Source of the DNA: Clostridia bacterium | GTDB lineage: Bacteria > Bacillota > Clostridia > Christensenellales > UBA1242 | Direction: 5' to 3' | DNA: 64,000 nucleotides | Assembly: GCA_900767835.1 (NCBI GenBank) | Contig: CAAGAO010000018.1 | Span: 1 to 64,000 of the forward strand | Shown here: piece by piece, positions 32,201 to 39,379 of the stretch | Position numbering within the stretch: the first letter of the stretch is position 1 | How the letters are laid out: each line of letters begins with the position of its first letter | Made by a program: the position numbers and the translations under genes | The notes under the pieces: model-generated | The model's input: only the letters and a program-made list of their open reading frames with translations | Told to the model about the DNA's origin: nothing | The model's database searches: none

Positions 32201-35200
32201 GCTCTAACGCAAATGTGGAGATGGGCACAAGAAATAACGATATTTTAACAAGTAATTTCGTTGTTGCAAATGAGGGTGTAATTTCATATTGCTATGCAAC
32301 CGGTGTAAACGCAAGTAAAAAAGGTTATTTATTCATAGCAGATCCTGAAGATGTGGCTCAAAATTTAAACATTGAAAGTGCTGAAGAAGACAAAAAGGCA
32401 AGTTATGGAACTATTGAAAATAACTGCTACACTATTGTTAAAGCAGATAATGATGATGTTAGTTCTTATGTTCCAAAAGAAGTATTTGTAGAAAGTGATG
32501 CTTCTGAGACAGTATTCTCTTCTAAAGAAAACTCTATTTCAACATTGTATAAATCTATAAATTCAGAAGATGATACAAAATCTGATTTAGAAAAGGCAGA
32601 TACATTTGGATATTATGATTGTGACCCATATTACAACTATAATTATCCAACAATATCAGGTGGTTTATTTAAAAACTTTAAATTCTTAAAACGTAGCACT
32701 ATGGTTGAATACGATGGTGCCGTATATAAAGAAAAAGTTGAAGAAATATATAACAATGAAAAGTCTTATACATATTCATTAGATGATGCTACAACAAGAA
32801 CAGTATGGGGTGTAAATTACTTTAGAGTAGAATTATATTGCCAAATCCCAAATCTAACTGTTTTTAAAGATTTAAACTCATCAGATAACGGAACAAATGG
32901 TTTAACATATAAATATAGTAAGTTTGTTGTTATTGCAAATATCAATGTTGGATATAATCTCGATAAAGAGAAAGATGATTCAATAAATACGACATTAATC
33001 AATTCTTTAACCCCAAACATCAAAACATATGATGAAAATACAGGATACAATGACAATAATATTGCGGAAGTAATAATTGATTTTCAGAATAATACTTTAT
33101 TAAATTTAAAACTTGGCGTTGGCGTAAAACTTATTAAAGAAATTAAAGGCAACGACTCAAAAGTTACTATTAAAAATTTGGAATTTAATAATGTTGAACT
33201 AAATAGTTCAACTGGTTTGATTGGTTCGACTGATAAAAATACAATATTAGAAAAAATAAAATTTACAGACGACGCAACTGTTTATATAAGAATGAAAGAC
33301 AATATATCTAACCTTTCAGATGAAAAAAGATATAATTATGATTACAAAGATGAAATCACAGGATACTATAGAAATGTTATAGGTGTATTAGTTGGAAGAA
33401 ATGAAGGATTGATACAAAATTGTGCATTCTATTCAAAAATCACAACAGATGGACTAAGCTTAGGAAGTTATGCTTTAGGTGGTTTGGTTGGTCATAATGT
33501 CGCTAATGCAGATGGAACAGGCGTTAATAACTGTATATTCAAAGGTAATGTTTATATATCAGAAAATTTTGCAGATAGTAAATTTAAAAACAAAGATTTG
33601 CAAGTTATATTTGGTGGTTTGGTGGCAGTTAACGATGGAACCATTAACAAATCAAAATTAGAAACTTCAAGTATAAGAACGAACTATATTTTAACCCAAG
33701 GCGGAACAGTTTATAACAAGAGTGTATATGATAATGAATTGTCATACGAACAAAGAACAAACGATCCTAAAGTTTCAGACGATCCAAGTTATGTATACAA
33801 TTCTCCAATTTATGTTATAAGTAGTAATAAAGCAATTGTTGGTGGTATAGCAGGTATAATGAATACTGGTGTAATATCAAATTGTTCTACATATAAAAAC
33901 GATAGTGCCAATGATCTCATAATTCTTGTGGGTGATGAATATAGACAAAAAATCGCTTATGCTGGTGGCATTGTTGGCTTAATTACTACAACTGACGGAA
34001 ATGTTAGGGATTGTTCAAATCGTGGTAATGTTACAGCGATGGCAACATGGCTTTTAACCGCAAATAAAGAAGATGAAGCAAACTACAAATTTGATTTGTT
34101 AAACATAGCAATTAAATCCGCAGACAAAGTAAATGGTTATATTGATAAAGTGTTCTTTGATGATGCATGCGTTGAACCTATCACAAAACCAGATAACTCA
34201 ATTCCATCTGCTACTTCATTGTATGTTTATAGAGAAATGGTTTCTATGGCTTATGCTGGCGGTATTGCAGGCTTTGGTTTAACAAGTGCTAAATCTAACT
34301 ACACAGAAGAAAATGGCAATGTTCGTTTGGCAAACTATGGAACTATTAGTGGTGGCTTTAGAGCAATAAAACCTATGGCTAAAATATACAATACTCATTT
34401 TGGCTTAGAACCTTTCAAAAAAGCCAATGCATTATTCCCTGAGTTTGCTGCTGCAACTGTTGTTGCAATGAAACTTATAAGAAATAGTTTGATCGCTATT
34501 CCAGATACTATTCCAGAATTGATAGCATTTGCAGCTAAAATGACTGGATGGCTTGTCGTAAATGGTTTTTATACTTCTGTTGTTAATTCAATTTATGAAA
34601 GTGTTTCAAATGTAGCATTAAATGTAGATGGGTTTATTGGAAGCAGTCCTAATTACTATAAAGGCTATAATTATTTAACAAATAAATATAGTACAAACAT
34701 CTTTGTTAGAAGTATATTTAATGATTCTTCAAGATGGGGTGATGAGGGTAAAAAAATATTAAATGAAAGTTTAGCAATTTATGAAAAAGATGACGGTACT
34801 ATTTTAGGCTATCTAAAAGAGAATGGGTTAGATGATATTAAGGCATTAGCTAAAGGTGAAGGTTTCCTTATTAAAACAATAAAAGCAATTATGGATTATA
34901 CTCTTGCTGGTGACTTTATTTACAATTCTAACATTTTATGGAGTGGATATCTTAATTTGTTCTTACACGATTATGTTGTAGCTACTCTTAATCCCCTTGT
35001 TATATTAGGTGCGAAGTTTACTACGTTTATCAGAAAAATATTCCCAAATATTAAAGGGTTTGAAATTTATGAGCAAATGGTAAAAATTAAGAATATAAGT
35101 TCTAACGATCTTAAATATGTCAATAGCGTAAATACAATAAGTGAAACAGTTACAAAGACTCCTAAAAATTCAGAACAAAGCAGAGCAGAGGCAGAATATT

Positions 35201-38200
35201 TTACTTATACTGCAAAACTAATTAGTTATTCGTATGATGGTGTATGTCCAAATTTAAATCAAACTAGCGAAAAGCTGGCTGTTTATTCTTCCGTAAAAAA
35301 TTTGAATGATAAATTGCCAAGTGCTGATAATAAAGAAAAAGATATTACAACCACACTTAATACTGCAAACCCAGATAATGCTTTGATAAAATTCAAGTTT
35401 GCTGAATTAAATGCAGATGGAAAAGTTGTAAATCAAACAATAAAAGATAAGTATAATAATACCGAAGAAAAGTTTGCGATTACTAATATTGGTATTACAA
35501 ATAATAACGAATTAGGGTACTGGGATAATGATGGAAAACATAATTGGACATTAGATGATGATAATTGTTATGTCCCAGCATCTAAAGATGAATTATCAAT
35601 AGATGATAAAGATTTTAAACCTGCAACTGATGATGATGGCAACGAGGTAATAAATTACACTTTAACTGAAGCAGAGGATTGGGAAAAATTAGTTCGCACA
35701 ATCAATAGTAATGAAAAATATGAAAATGTTAATATTATTGTTAATTTAAGTAGTGGACAAACTGAAATCCCAGTAGGTAAAAATACTTTAGATAATTTTA
35801 GTGGTTCAATAATATTTAGATCACCAAAATACTACTTCTCAAATATCGTCCTTGCAGACAAAGCTTCAGAAACACCAATTGAGAGTTTAGGTTTAATCAA
35901 ACAAACGCAAGGCGTAACTTTAAAATCAATAACTATTAAAGGCTCTGTAAGTTTTTCTGTATCAGATAACGCAAGTGACAATGTTACTGCTGGTATATTG
36001 ATAGGCAAAGTTGTTCCAAAAGAAAACAGCAAAAAAACATTATCAGTAGTATCAACAAGCATAATTGCTAGTTCTATTACAATCACTGAAAATTCTTTAT
36101 CCAAGATAAAATACTTTGGTGGTTTAATTGGTGATTTAACCTTAGGCACAAAACTTGAAAATGAAGATGAAGATGCTGAAGTTTTATATCAATCAAAAAT
36201 TTCCGATGTATTCCTTGGAGATACAAGTGCTAGTGGAAATGCATTCAATATAAACGAAACTCAAATTAGCATACGTGAAGACCAAGTTAAGTACTTTGGT
36301 GGTTTAATTGGAAAAGTTGATACAATTGATAGTAGTAATAAGTTAGCAATCAACAAAGTAGAAACTTATGGTAGTGTTAAATTGATTTCTGAATTTAACA
36401 ATGCTGGTGGTTTAATTGGAATTGTTAAAGAAAATGTCTCAGTTCAATTTGGTGTTAAATCAAAGAATGTAGATAGCGAAGACAATAATAATATTCAATT
36501 AAATATTGGTATTGCATCAAACGCGACAACAATTGTTGGTGGCTTGATAGGATATGTAGAAAATAATAGCGTTGTTGAAATCATAAAACAAGTCAACATT
36601 GGCACAAAAACGGGCATTACAATTTCAGCAGATATAACAAATGATACAAAAGAAGCTTATGCTGGTGGTTTATTTGGGGCTATGTTTGGCTATATACTTT
36701 CAGGCTACGATAAAATTACTATGGGTAACAAAATCCTTACAACTTTCAGTAGTGTTAGCTATGTATTTGCAGGCTATAATGCAATGGATCTTGAAACACT
36801 TATAAATATTCCAATAGAAAGTTATGCTTCATTATATGCGGGAGTATCAGAAAATAGCGATTTTGTCACATCAAATAGTTTTGTTGTAAAATATATGTAT
36901 AATAAGTCAAAAACATATACCAAAGCACTAACAGGGGCTACTTCTCCAAATTGGAATAGTCTAGATAAAGCTGTTTATATATCTAATACAACTATCAATT
37001 TTGAATCTGGTTTAAAGTATGATTTATATACTACTGAATATGAAAATGGTTATAATTATTTAATAACCAATGATACAACAAAAGCATATTTAGATTCGGC
37101 AACATATACTTTTACTCCAGTCACGATAAATGATGATGGAGAAGAAGTAAAAGGTACTTCAAAAGTAGTTTCTTTAACGAACAGAACGATAATTGATTCT
37201 GAAACCAAATTAGGTTATAAACTTACGCCTGTATATTATGAGGGCTTTGAAACATCAAATGCAAACGATGTGAATTCTCGTCATTGGTTGTTAGAAATTT
37301 CTTATATAGATAATACAACAACATATACTATACCAACTTCAAATGTGGATATTACATACAAATTTTTGATTAGTTTAATAGGTTCTAATGCAAGATTGGA
37401 AGATTCTGGAAGATATAACCTAATTGTCAAACAGTTAAATCAATTTACACAAAAAGAAAAACTAATAGGTTATGTAGATATAAGCACAAAATACAATGAT
37501 ACAAAATTTAATAATGATCCGGGTGAAGTAAATACTTCAACAAGCATTTATTATTCATCTTATGAAGGATCTGAAGTTAACAAAACAATTTTCTCAAGAA
37601 CATTTAAACTTAATGATTTAACTGATGGAGAAAATATGTTGTATAAATTAGAAGAAATATTTAAGTATTCATTAACTAAGAGTGTTCAAAATAAAGAAAA
37701 ATCCAACACTAAATCAGCTACATCATTATTGCAGACAGCATTAACTAATACATCAATTGATTTTATTGTCAATAAAGAAGCGGATAAATATTCTTTTAAA
37801 GTTAAAGATAATTTTAAACTTGTTGTCAAATATGATAGTTCTACAACTGAGATAAACAATAAATTCTCAGAAGAAGATAAAGAAGATAACACCAAGAAAG
37901 ATGATATGGAAAATGATCCTAACAAATATATGGATTCAAAAACAGAGGAATCAAAAGATTCAATAACAAAAAAATATAGTAGATATATTCTAAATATTAA
38001 TGACATCTCATCTGGTGACTTGACTTCAGACAAATTGATTAATGTGGGTAATTTTAAGAACTCATATGGCGTTTATATAAATCAAGACATAAATAATGAT
38101 GCTCCTTTAAAAACTGATGAATACTCTACACCAAGTTTATTAAATGATGAAATTTATTTAGCATATTCAAAACCTAAATATAGTTATCAAAATGATGGGG

Positions 38201-39174
38201 CTCAATATGATGAAATCAAAGTATATAAATATACAAATGAAGACAAAAACACATCATACTTAATAGTTTCTTGTATGCAAAAACCTGATAATGATAGTTA
38301 TTCTATGTATATTAAAGAGTATGTTTATGCATTCGCTAAAGACAATTCATTAGAGTACTACGGCTATATTAGTTATAAACTAACAGGTGCTAATGGGAAA
38401 TTGGTTGAGGAAATATACAAAACATTCTATGAAGATGGCGTCCCAGCCCGTTATGGAAGTTACTTCCCTTCATTTATAGATGGTAGTGGTAATAGTTATG
38501 ACAATGCTGCTTATGATTTCAATAATAAAATTGAACAAACACCAAAAGCAGGGCAAATTATCTTCTATTGCTATACAGCACATCAAAGAGTAGACATTAC
38601 ATCTAATAAAAATGATATGACTTATTCTTATAGAATAATAACTGATACAATGATGCAAAAAGTAAATATATCATCAAGTGCCACAGCAGATAATGGCGTT
38701 AATATTGTTATAGCAGACAAAGAAAAAATTAGTAGTTCTTATGGTGATACAACAACAATAAGATTCCAAGGCTCAACAGGTTTAGGTGGCTTATTAAAGG
38801 CAGAGAAAAAGGTATTAACTGATTGCACTCATGTTACAGGTACGGCTCCAGAGGATGTTAAAACTGATGATATAACTGGTACAGTTGTTGAATATTGGAC
38901 ATGGACTACAGCAAATAATAAAGCAGAAGTTGTTGCTTTGCATACTCAGTATCAAGAATTGCAAGAAGTTGAACAAAAAGATGAAGATGGAAACCTAATA
39001 TATGATGAATATGGTAATGTAAAAACCAAAGAAGAATATGTATTAGTTAATAAGTACTATAGCGTAATTGCAAATAGAACTTTAACGGTTTATGATTTGC
39101 CAGAAGAAATCTTCTTCTATGTTTCATCAGGAAGTTACAATATTGATAAATGTATAGCAAAAGCAATCGTATAA
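20278..39174 (+). CDS. Giant GLUG-repeat surface lipoprotein (6,298 residues)
   Basis: This single uninterrupted reading frame of 18.9 kb encodes an exported lipoprotein: the signal peptide ends in the lipobox FSAC with lipid-carrying C26. Residues 30-1000 look like several bacterial Ig-like beta domains. From about residue 1000, short GLUG-like segments recur (pattern GGIxGxNxGxIxNC), for example near 1151, 2226, 2319, 2815, 2848, 2910, 3517, 3563, 5279, 5419 and 5461; in this family they build parallel beta-helix rods. Residues about 4694-4945 are different, rich in helices and hydrophobic residues. A charged linker (EEDKEDNTKKDD) lies near 5870. There is no LPxTG or C-terminal anchor, so the lipid is the only attachment seen. 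Adhesion or interbacterial contact is plausible but not shown. The ATG at this position fits the GGAG ribosome site best; another lies six bases upstream. Confidence 0.9.
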   Translation: MKPMKKISILIMSIAILCVGVLFSACTQNGEASITLSQNNATIFLGETENNQVSILATLKNVDVNKLDLVYDTSFVTISQEKNTDGTFTITVKSLIDYGTKPIAVEVKASNKASAVFYIDIVLPLQNIVAKDNLYIAYNGEKTSYSLIDFISFEPEGTVQKGVEFTVQEESEQYHIENNKLVVEAGVDVAQLSQIKVNAVSTVISEGKEPVSAELNIKLLPNIKLLADSISVSVDYNGDKLPLQDKSYELTIKKELDGYKLSTFEIEVVIPQSLGIEVDLDSSSFGGLSTNILNYLSYSRRHTLDTTNASNIKDVYTFTFETKSSLQGKGDLRMKYWYKDYSSDNNLSANFIAKVENEIVEKLSLTAIMPITSIEVRTDCVLNTDTNIYTIYNNYKGVYGEAFTLVALPEGTGQRTIVLEKTEDSELLVYNSKGNLLPFIRYIYDENGTLIETKNNQQEITSGETIYIKGANKSTESLIYFSSISDKESATKGTLSFNVSNGTSALGFVDDTESTELKEEIVLNAEINNSTVTYLLAPNAKVSDFTKDENVTIEPVLGKDNYFKVTFSALKIGKQTYTIKTINGYKVIATLNVIKPLENVVLKLKDNSQYLAGIGDYAQKNSDNDLINISVEKGYSIALDYVINQNAQISSIKYSFYNPQNIDVYGDEIDKLKDVYNYNYPTLFDELSLVLNNQNLIQNNILTGINSGINVIKIEIYGQKVLNGQLIDEIKDTKFLFVQIYNPVKQINSTAKNITLRTVDQVASEYESLTTKTLTLDVTSEGGEKATYNKIFIDGSAYDIVLTESGNSELVCSKIINKDGIDAIVVTYNFTTGKLNIKANKYVKFTEQPQIILFAGDFVDFENGRHFYTDSTDRPIITYIISINLIETKVIEDISVSNLELDTSKSNSTTKVYKTIYIDTSKAESITYKLLTEITPFDAFDKALKYTFIANSGSTQAMIDIDDNGLITILGEQGGSGIITIEPKNNREGVAVKTVKIPIVVSDGNSWETAYEITSLDQIKYANKHYVLTIPTTYTLTETLFESLEGGFRGGLYGRRFNDAESSKATIKLQGVSLFNILASTAVVADLDICGDVSATEFKNAQGTIEKFTSRGFVANVNAGKIENVKVTSYLLNGVYAPSLLTISADVTKVGGIAGENKGIIENCTFAGSINVRNNSTIVANAMANNTTGTLSNNKVIIAKYDSAIESLRLVNDGENYVNGVVNGTNTTFADIDNNKVFEENYKDYEFNGNVWIANYQDEIGLNLNHSYGEEDSVYGLVFYYLAKDSTKQDNLQLLNIIPFTKLFGLKNTNITTNNLKVLALNSDNTLCDFISINSQGIALNGVGQFVLSVSSEYDYTTTYNLNILSMYQATDFSLSSNGVKLNKNSGELEIIYGEKYEVVSKINNLVNIVNTKGQKETIELVQNDFDVLFTMAYEGMTEEINSENYITGTKLGSHTINMTFDWYDKTNIKVSLVSGSGAHFDALLNKFFDITDGEVGEFNVRRKNGTSDITTDIKEGSIEPKDTFTFSATLTTDVSTDLIDENTIEVYTENNISITEQQYFDIVVEKDTTKDNTFKIQISVNKDNIRNAGYNLLDFVSRKYTILVRAKNSTGIDEKIYNASQEIYVTLLPQTISNINTVLYGVTTSNTTGVNVSNKETPTSVLIPSGSGGLFVIDMFPSYASYDYIDVVATSNTISKLSFRLQERIEDAGELTNNYRNTNNGYEPLIGKNGIRLLNNNSKDNQNIGTYYLKVFANASFSGDTIFTITVNAYYKDNKLSASSVFTLFMKMPEAPQISLNGESKIYTLAGQTIENIEVLVSSEQINPTAQIASNLSGESLIDGKSTSLIHCNMQEVATNNLVGYKKYLITVTFDDTYAANLSVNSTKFKIVVTSIKISNGSEIPVTAEMYVYVVDYKALENDIRIFNASEDVFKVTSLKYLELKLADLLPENVNATQEFIDFFNENYYYSNSNTEFTFGSNKMLVDGEEKELSKAQVLASYLSYVKGNIKTPVLKIGQNNEFELVSTEYLSFDIQEGKLLVRGGNYTGSTSMIFEIEYKMPDGKVFTYEYSFEIVNSLYTTEDLPKEIANVDTFLNIENQDESFDYILTTDLYLYDYSPISNTNKITSLDGNNHTIHIINFVESDNMSDFALFKTISSSTTIKNLTVNIYHLRQITVSSKVTTANIAGFAIQNDGSIYNCEVVAFDNESLPAMSSTYGIKVDKDVNAQVAGFVLTNNGSITNSRFGGITKFVTKVVYSTNDDGKVVNSKVAEQTYSQKMITIQASGTISGFVDTNNGVIASSFVKNVDIQNTYYKLETKVTAGFVNTNNGTIAMSYAEGGFENNTDVRALKGGLEGLGIMTGFIYLNAGKITDSYSNLSITNTKEQVGRLGAGFVFENAESGIIERCYSASKVLSNNITQMNFAGIKDFGGYNNDGTIKTSYYYIENSTDEISIENILGTTINSIINVSDKKEFYGFSFVDGNKAGTWNINDKGRIELVSANDIAHSVRAKNENTTGANTGIEYYFTYCSGYELGSNNNPIIIRDAKEYNAVFGNSVSTDIQDCYNLSTAKVYGSYRLVNDINMLDLVPKEEQETEYKVSLVSTKMTLSGEYNHSSNKGGSINGNGLTITNLAISNSSSVSNNYGLFKSIENGASVSNINIELAKSGVSADHTVFVGTIAGSLVDSYANNIYIKGISSTEYTKIVGANVTGGVFGRVIGDSKVSNCKVENISVTSTYFENYVFDSSNIDKTNVYTRLDENSYSTLSIAGGVFGVVDMYTTSQQDNSTVISAVDSQQAGLSNISATGGMYIEGMTAGGIAGFVGNYVIARDLSLTINKDGVKSGIIAYNCYAGGIVGFNRGYLYQVKAEYEHSWQTEIERNIQTYYQSTDEERKNIDRGSFDLFESDLYNPYSVGGLVGVQQSGKISIAYSKLNVINTKAKIVGGVIGYTCRAFKPDGTKKEDVVSFTMHETYATGDVYTEANEANIGGVIGKNYDESINLTKVNALNYWGIDSYNLFKTKTNNISISAIANYTDAGIESDSSTHVYSISGIKFGNDEKVSFVKNDSGIEVMCSYYDYDGVLSDNGAQIDLMFSKKEWYLENNWTRDLTELFPHIVYVSPRNQYTISSIEEFYKFTLYGNDPNVTFVVIDYDKADPSKGDDDLLIPCNDVQVTYGLLRAKIVGATAKNGFRNLNVPLFSEMNGNEVSTLKFLNCTAPLTQRANNEQFSYLNYSNCEFTVKTNKNIGGIAQEAINKCEFSNITFTNCSINAGNAINAGMLFGSHSQNTVSDTAIKISNVSILSDSSSKIMVAGTTTISDSASEYNYGILFGRAGDVNIDNIQINDKMSINLNSPREVQGSTKEASITANIGLLAGSVNYLDINLQNTTLTAGKTGELSVNCATGDTISEFDKILLNLNVGGIVGKCTDTLMLSVTKTNEGDEAGTYVNVSYAPTINIKNTKNVNSQYVGTACGVANEIKASKNGVYIFGKTEDEKGKTVYNALEYSLAEKTGTSNPVINNIGGIAGTAHLISSTEDKDTIQTNPGIIAYYGDMKSAMPTNADINYLNIGGIVGIYTPLISGSNIISNVIFDGTISFADGYFNNDNTETIKNLNVRAGGVIGYVNGSGTIIKNTIAAGEIILTDRIGNSLKITNGMNIYIAGLVGFNNGVTDLGTSADNGNEGISVITTIFSLTGANGVDSIAHNSGNGYFNLNNKVKYCSSLNLVVSSLQKGDSKENHNGYLEVNKPDGVEEFLINTEYGQLNEDGMTVWNVANNTVKGSKLDPYYIDEENGIPEKGVGDTVKNNEYYFTKAKSGKNGDKTGADIITYASSYTRKLYIGVKGNKKLPNQISLENTILFSQGASLLSTITPINEIDANSAVTGLVVKLYINESEGSEATNANDYFNLAGLANVNKGIIYTCSVQESLTGFKEYDNSTRFYGYFYSELDYEKLKTSPAFTNQKLPKGIAGFVANNKGYIFGSNANVEMGTRNNDILTSNFVVANEGVISYCYATGVNASKKGYLFIADPEDVAQNLNIESAEEDKKASYGTIENNCYTIVKADNDDVSSYVPKEVFVESDASETVFSSKENSISTLYKSINSEDDTKSDLEKADTFGYYDCDPYYNYNYPTISGGLFKNFKFLKRSTMVEYDGAVYKEKVEEIYNNEKSYTYSLDDATTRTVWGVNYFRVELYCQIPNLTVFKDLNSSDNGTNGLTYKYSKFVVIANINVGYNLDKEKDDSINTTLINSLTPNIKTYDENTGYNDNNIAEVIIDFQNNTLLNLKLGVGVKLIKEIKGNDSKVTIKNLEFNNVELNSSTGLIGSTDKNTILEKIKFTDDATVYIRMKDNISNLSDEKRYNYDYKDEITGYYRNVIGVLVGRNEGLIQNCAFYSKITTDGLSLGSYALGGLVGHNVANADGTGVNNCIFKGNVYISENFADSKFKNKDLQVIFGGLVAVNDGTINKSKLETSSIRTNYILTQGGTVYNKSVYDNELSYEQRTNDPKVSDDPSYVYNSPIYVISSNKAIVGGIAGIMNTGVISNCSTYKNDSANDLIILVGDEYRQKIAYAGGIVGLITTTDGNVRDCSNRGNVTAMATWLLTANKEDEANYKFDLLNIAIKSADKVNGYIDKVFFDDACVEPITKPDNSIPSATSLYVYREMVSMAYAGGIAGFGLTSAKSNYTEENGNVRLANYGTISGGFRAIKPMAKIYNTHFGLEPFKKANALFPEFAAATVVAMKLIRNSLIAIPDTIPELIAFAAKMTGWLVVNGFYTSVVNSIYESVSNVALNVDGFIGSSPNYYKGYNYLTNKYSTNIFVRSIFNDSSRWGDEGKKILNESLAIYEKDDGTILGYLKENGLDDIKALAKGEGFLIKTIKAIMDYTLAGDFIYNSNILWSGYLNLFLHDYVVATLNPLVILGAKFTTFIRKIFPNIKGFEIYEQMVKIKNISSNDLKYVNSVNTISETVTKTPKNSEQSRAEAEYFTYTAKLISYSYDGVCPNLNQTSEKLAVYSSVKNLNDKLPSADNKEKDITTTLNTANPDNALIKFKFAELNADGKVVNQTIKDKYNNTEEKFAITNIGITNNNELGYWDNDGKHNWTLDDDNCYVPASKDELSIDDKDFKPATDDDGNEVINYTLTEAEDWEKLVRTINSNEKYENVNIIVNLSSGQTEIPVGKNTLDNFSGSIIFRSPKYYFSNIVLADKASETPIESLGLIKQTQGVTLKSITIKGSVSFSVSDNASDNVTAGILIGKVVPKENSKKTLSVVSTSIIASSITITENSLSKIKYFGGLIGDLTLGTKLENEDEDAEVLYQSKISDVFLGDTSASGNAFNINETQISIREDQVKYFGGLIGKVDTIDSSNKLAINKVETYGSVKLISEFNNAGGLIGIVKENVSVQFGVKSKNVDSEDNNNIQLNIGIASNATTIVGGLIGYVENNSVVEIIKQVNIGTKTGITISADITNDTKEAYAGGLFGAMFGYILSGYDKITMGNKILTTFSSVSYVFAGYNAMDLETLINIPIESYASLYAGVSENSDFVTSNSFVVKYMYNKSKTYTKALTGATSPNWNSLDKAVYISNTTINFESGLKYDLYTTEYENGYNYLITNDTTKAYLDSATYTFTPVTINDDGEEVKGTSKVVSLTNRTIIDSETKLGYKLTPVYYEGFETSNANDVNSRHWLLEISYIDNTTTYTIPTSNVDITYKFLISLIGSNARLEDSGRYNLIVKQLNQFTQKEKLIGYVDISTKYNDTKFNNDPGEVNTSTSIYYSSYEGSEVNKTIFSRTFKLNDLTDGENMLYKLEEIFKYSLTKSVQNKEKSNTKSATSLLQTALTNTSIDFIVNKEADKYSFKVKDNFKLVVKYDSSTTEINNKFSEEDKEDNTKKDDMENDPNKYMDSKTEESKDSITKKYSRYILNINDISSGDLTSDKLINVGNFKNSYGVYINQDINNDAPLKTDEYSTPSLLNDEIYLAYSKPKYSYQNDGAQYDEIKVYKYTNEDKNTSYLIVSCMQKPDNDSYSMYIKEYVYAFAKDNSLEYYGYISYKLTGANGKLVEEIYKTFYEDGVPARYGSYFPSFIDGSGNSYDNAAYDFNNKIEQTPKAGQIIFYCYTAHQRVDITSNKNDMTYSYRIITDTMMQKVNISSSATADNGVNIVIADKEKISSSYGDTTTIRFQGSTGLGGLLKAEKKVLTDCTHVTGTAPEDVKTDDITGTVVEYWTWTTANNKAEVVALHTQYQELQEVEQKDEDGNLIYDEYGNVKTKEEYVLVNKYYSVIANRTLTVYDLPEEIFFYVSSGSYNIDKCIAKAIV

Positions 39175-39220
39175 AACAAAATAATGAAAAGAAAACTAAT
39201 ATTTTGAAATTAATTTTAAT

Positions 39221-39249
39221 TTGACAAAACAAAAAGATATTTATACACT
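39221..39249 (+). promoter_or_regulatory. Promoter of the second giant gene
   Basis: A perfect TTGACA and a TACACT are 17 bp apart in the gap between the two giant genes. It gives the second gene its own start and a leader of about 125 nt. Confidence 0.6.
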
Positions 39250-39297
39250 TTTATTTGGCAAAACAATTATTTCAAAAAAAATAATAAAGGAACAACT

Positions 39298-39339
39298 ATA
39301 GACAAAATATAAGAACAATTATTCTTGTATCTTGTCTAT
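39298..39339 (+). promoter_or_regulatory. Long hairpin in the leader of the second giant gene
   Basis: An 18-position stem (one mismatch, one wobble; ATAGACAA with TTGTCTAT at the base) closes a six-base loop, 30 nt before the ribosome site. No T run follows, so it is not a simple terminator; it may protect the 5' end of a nearly 10-kb mRNA or regulate translation. Confidence 0.65.
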
Positions 39340-39379
39340 GTTGAAACTTTAAAACAAAAAAGGAAAAACGGAGAGAACT

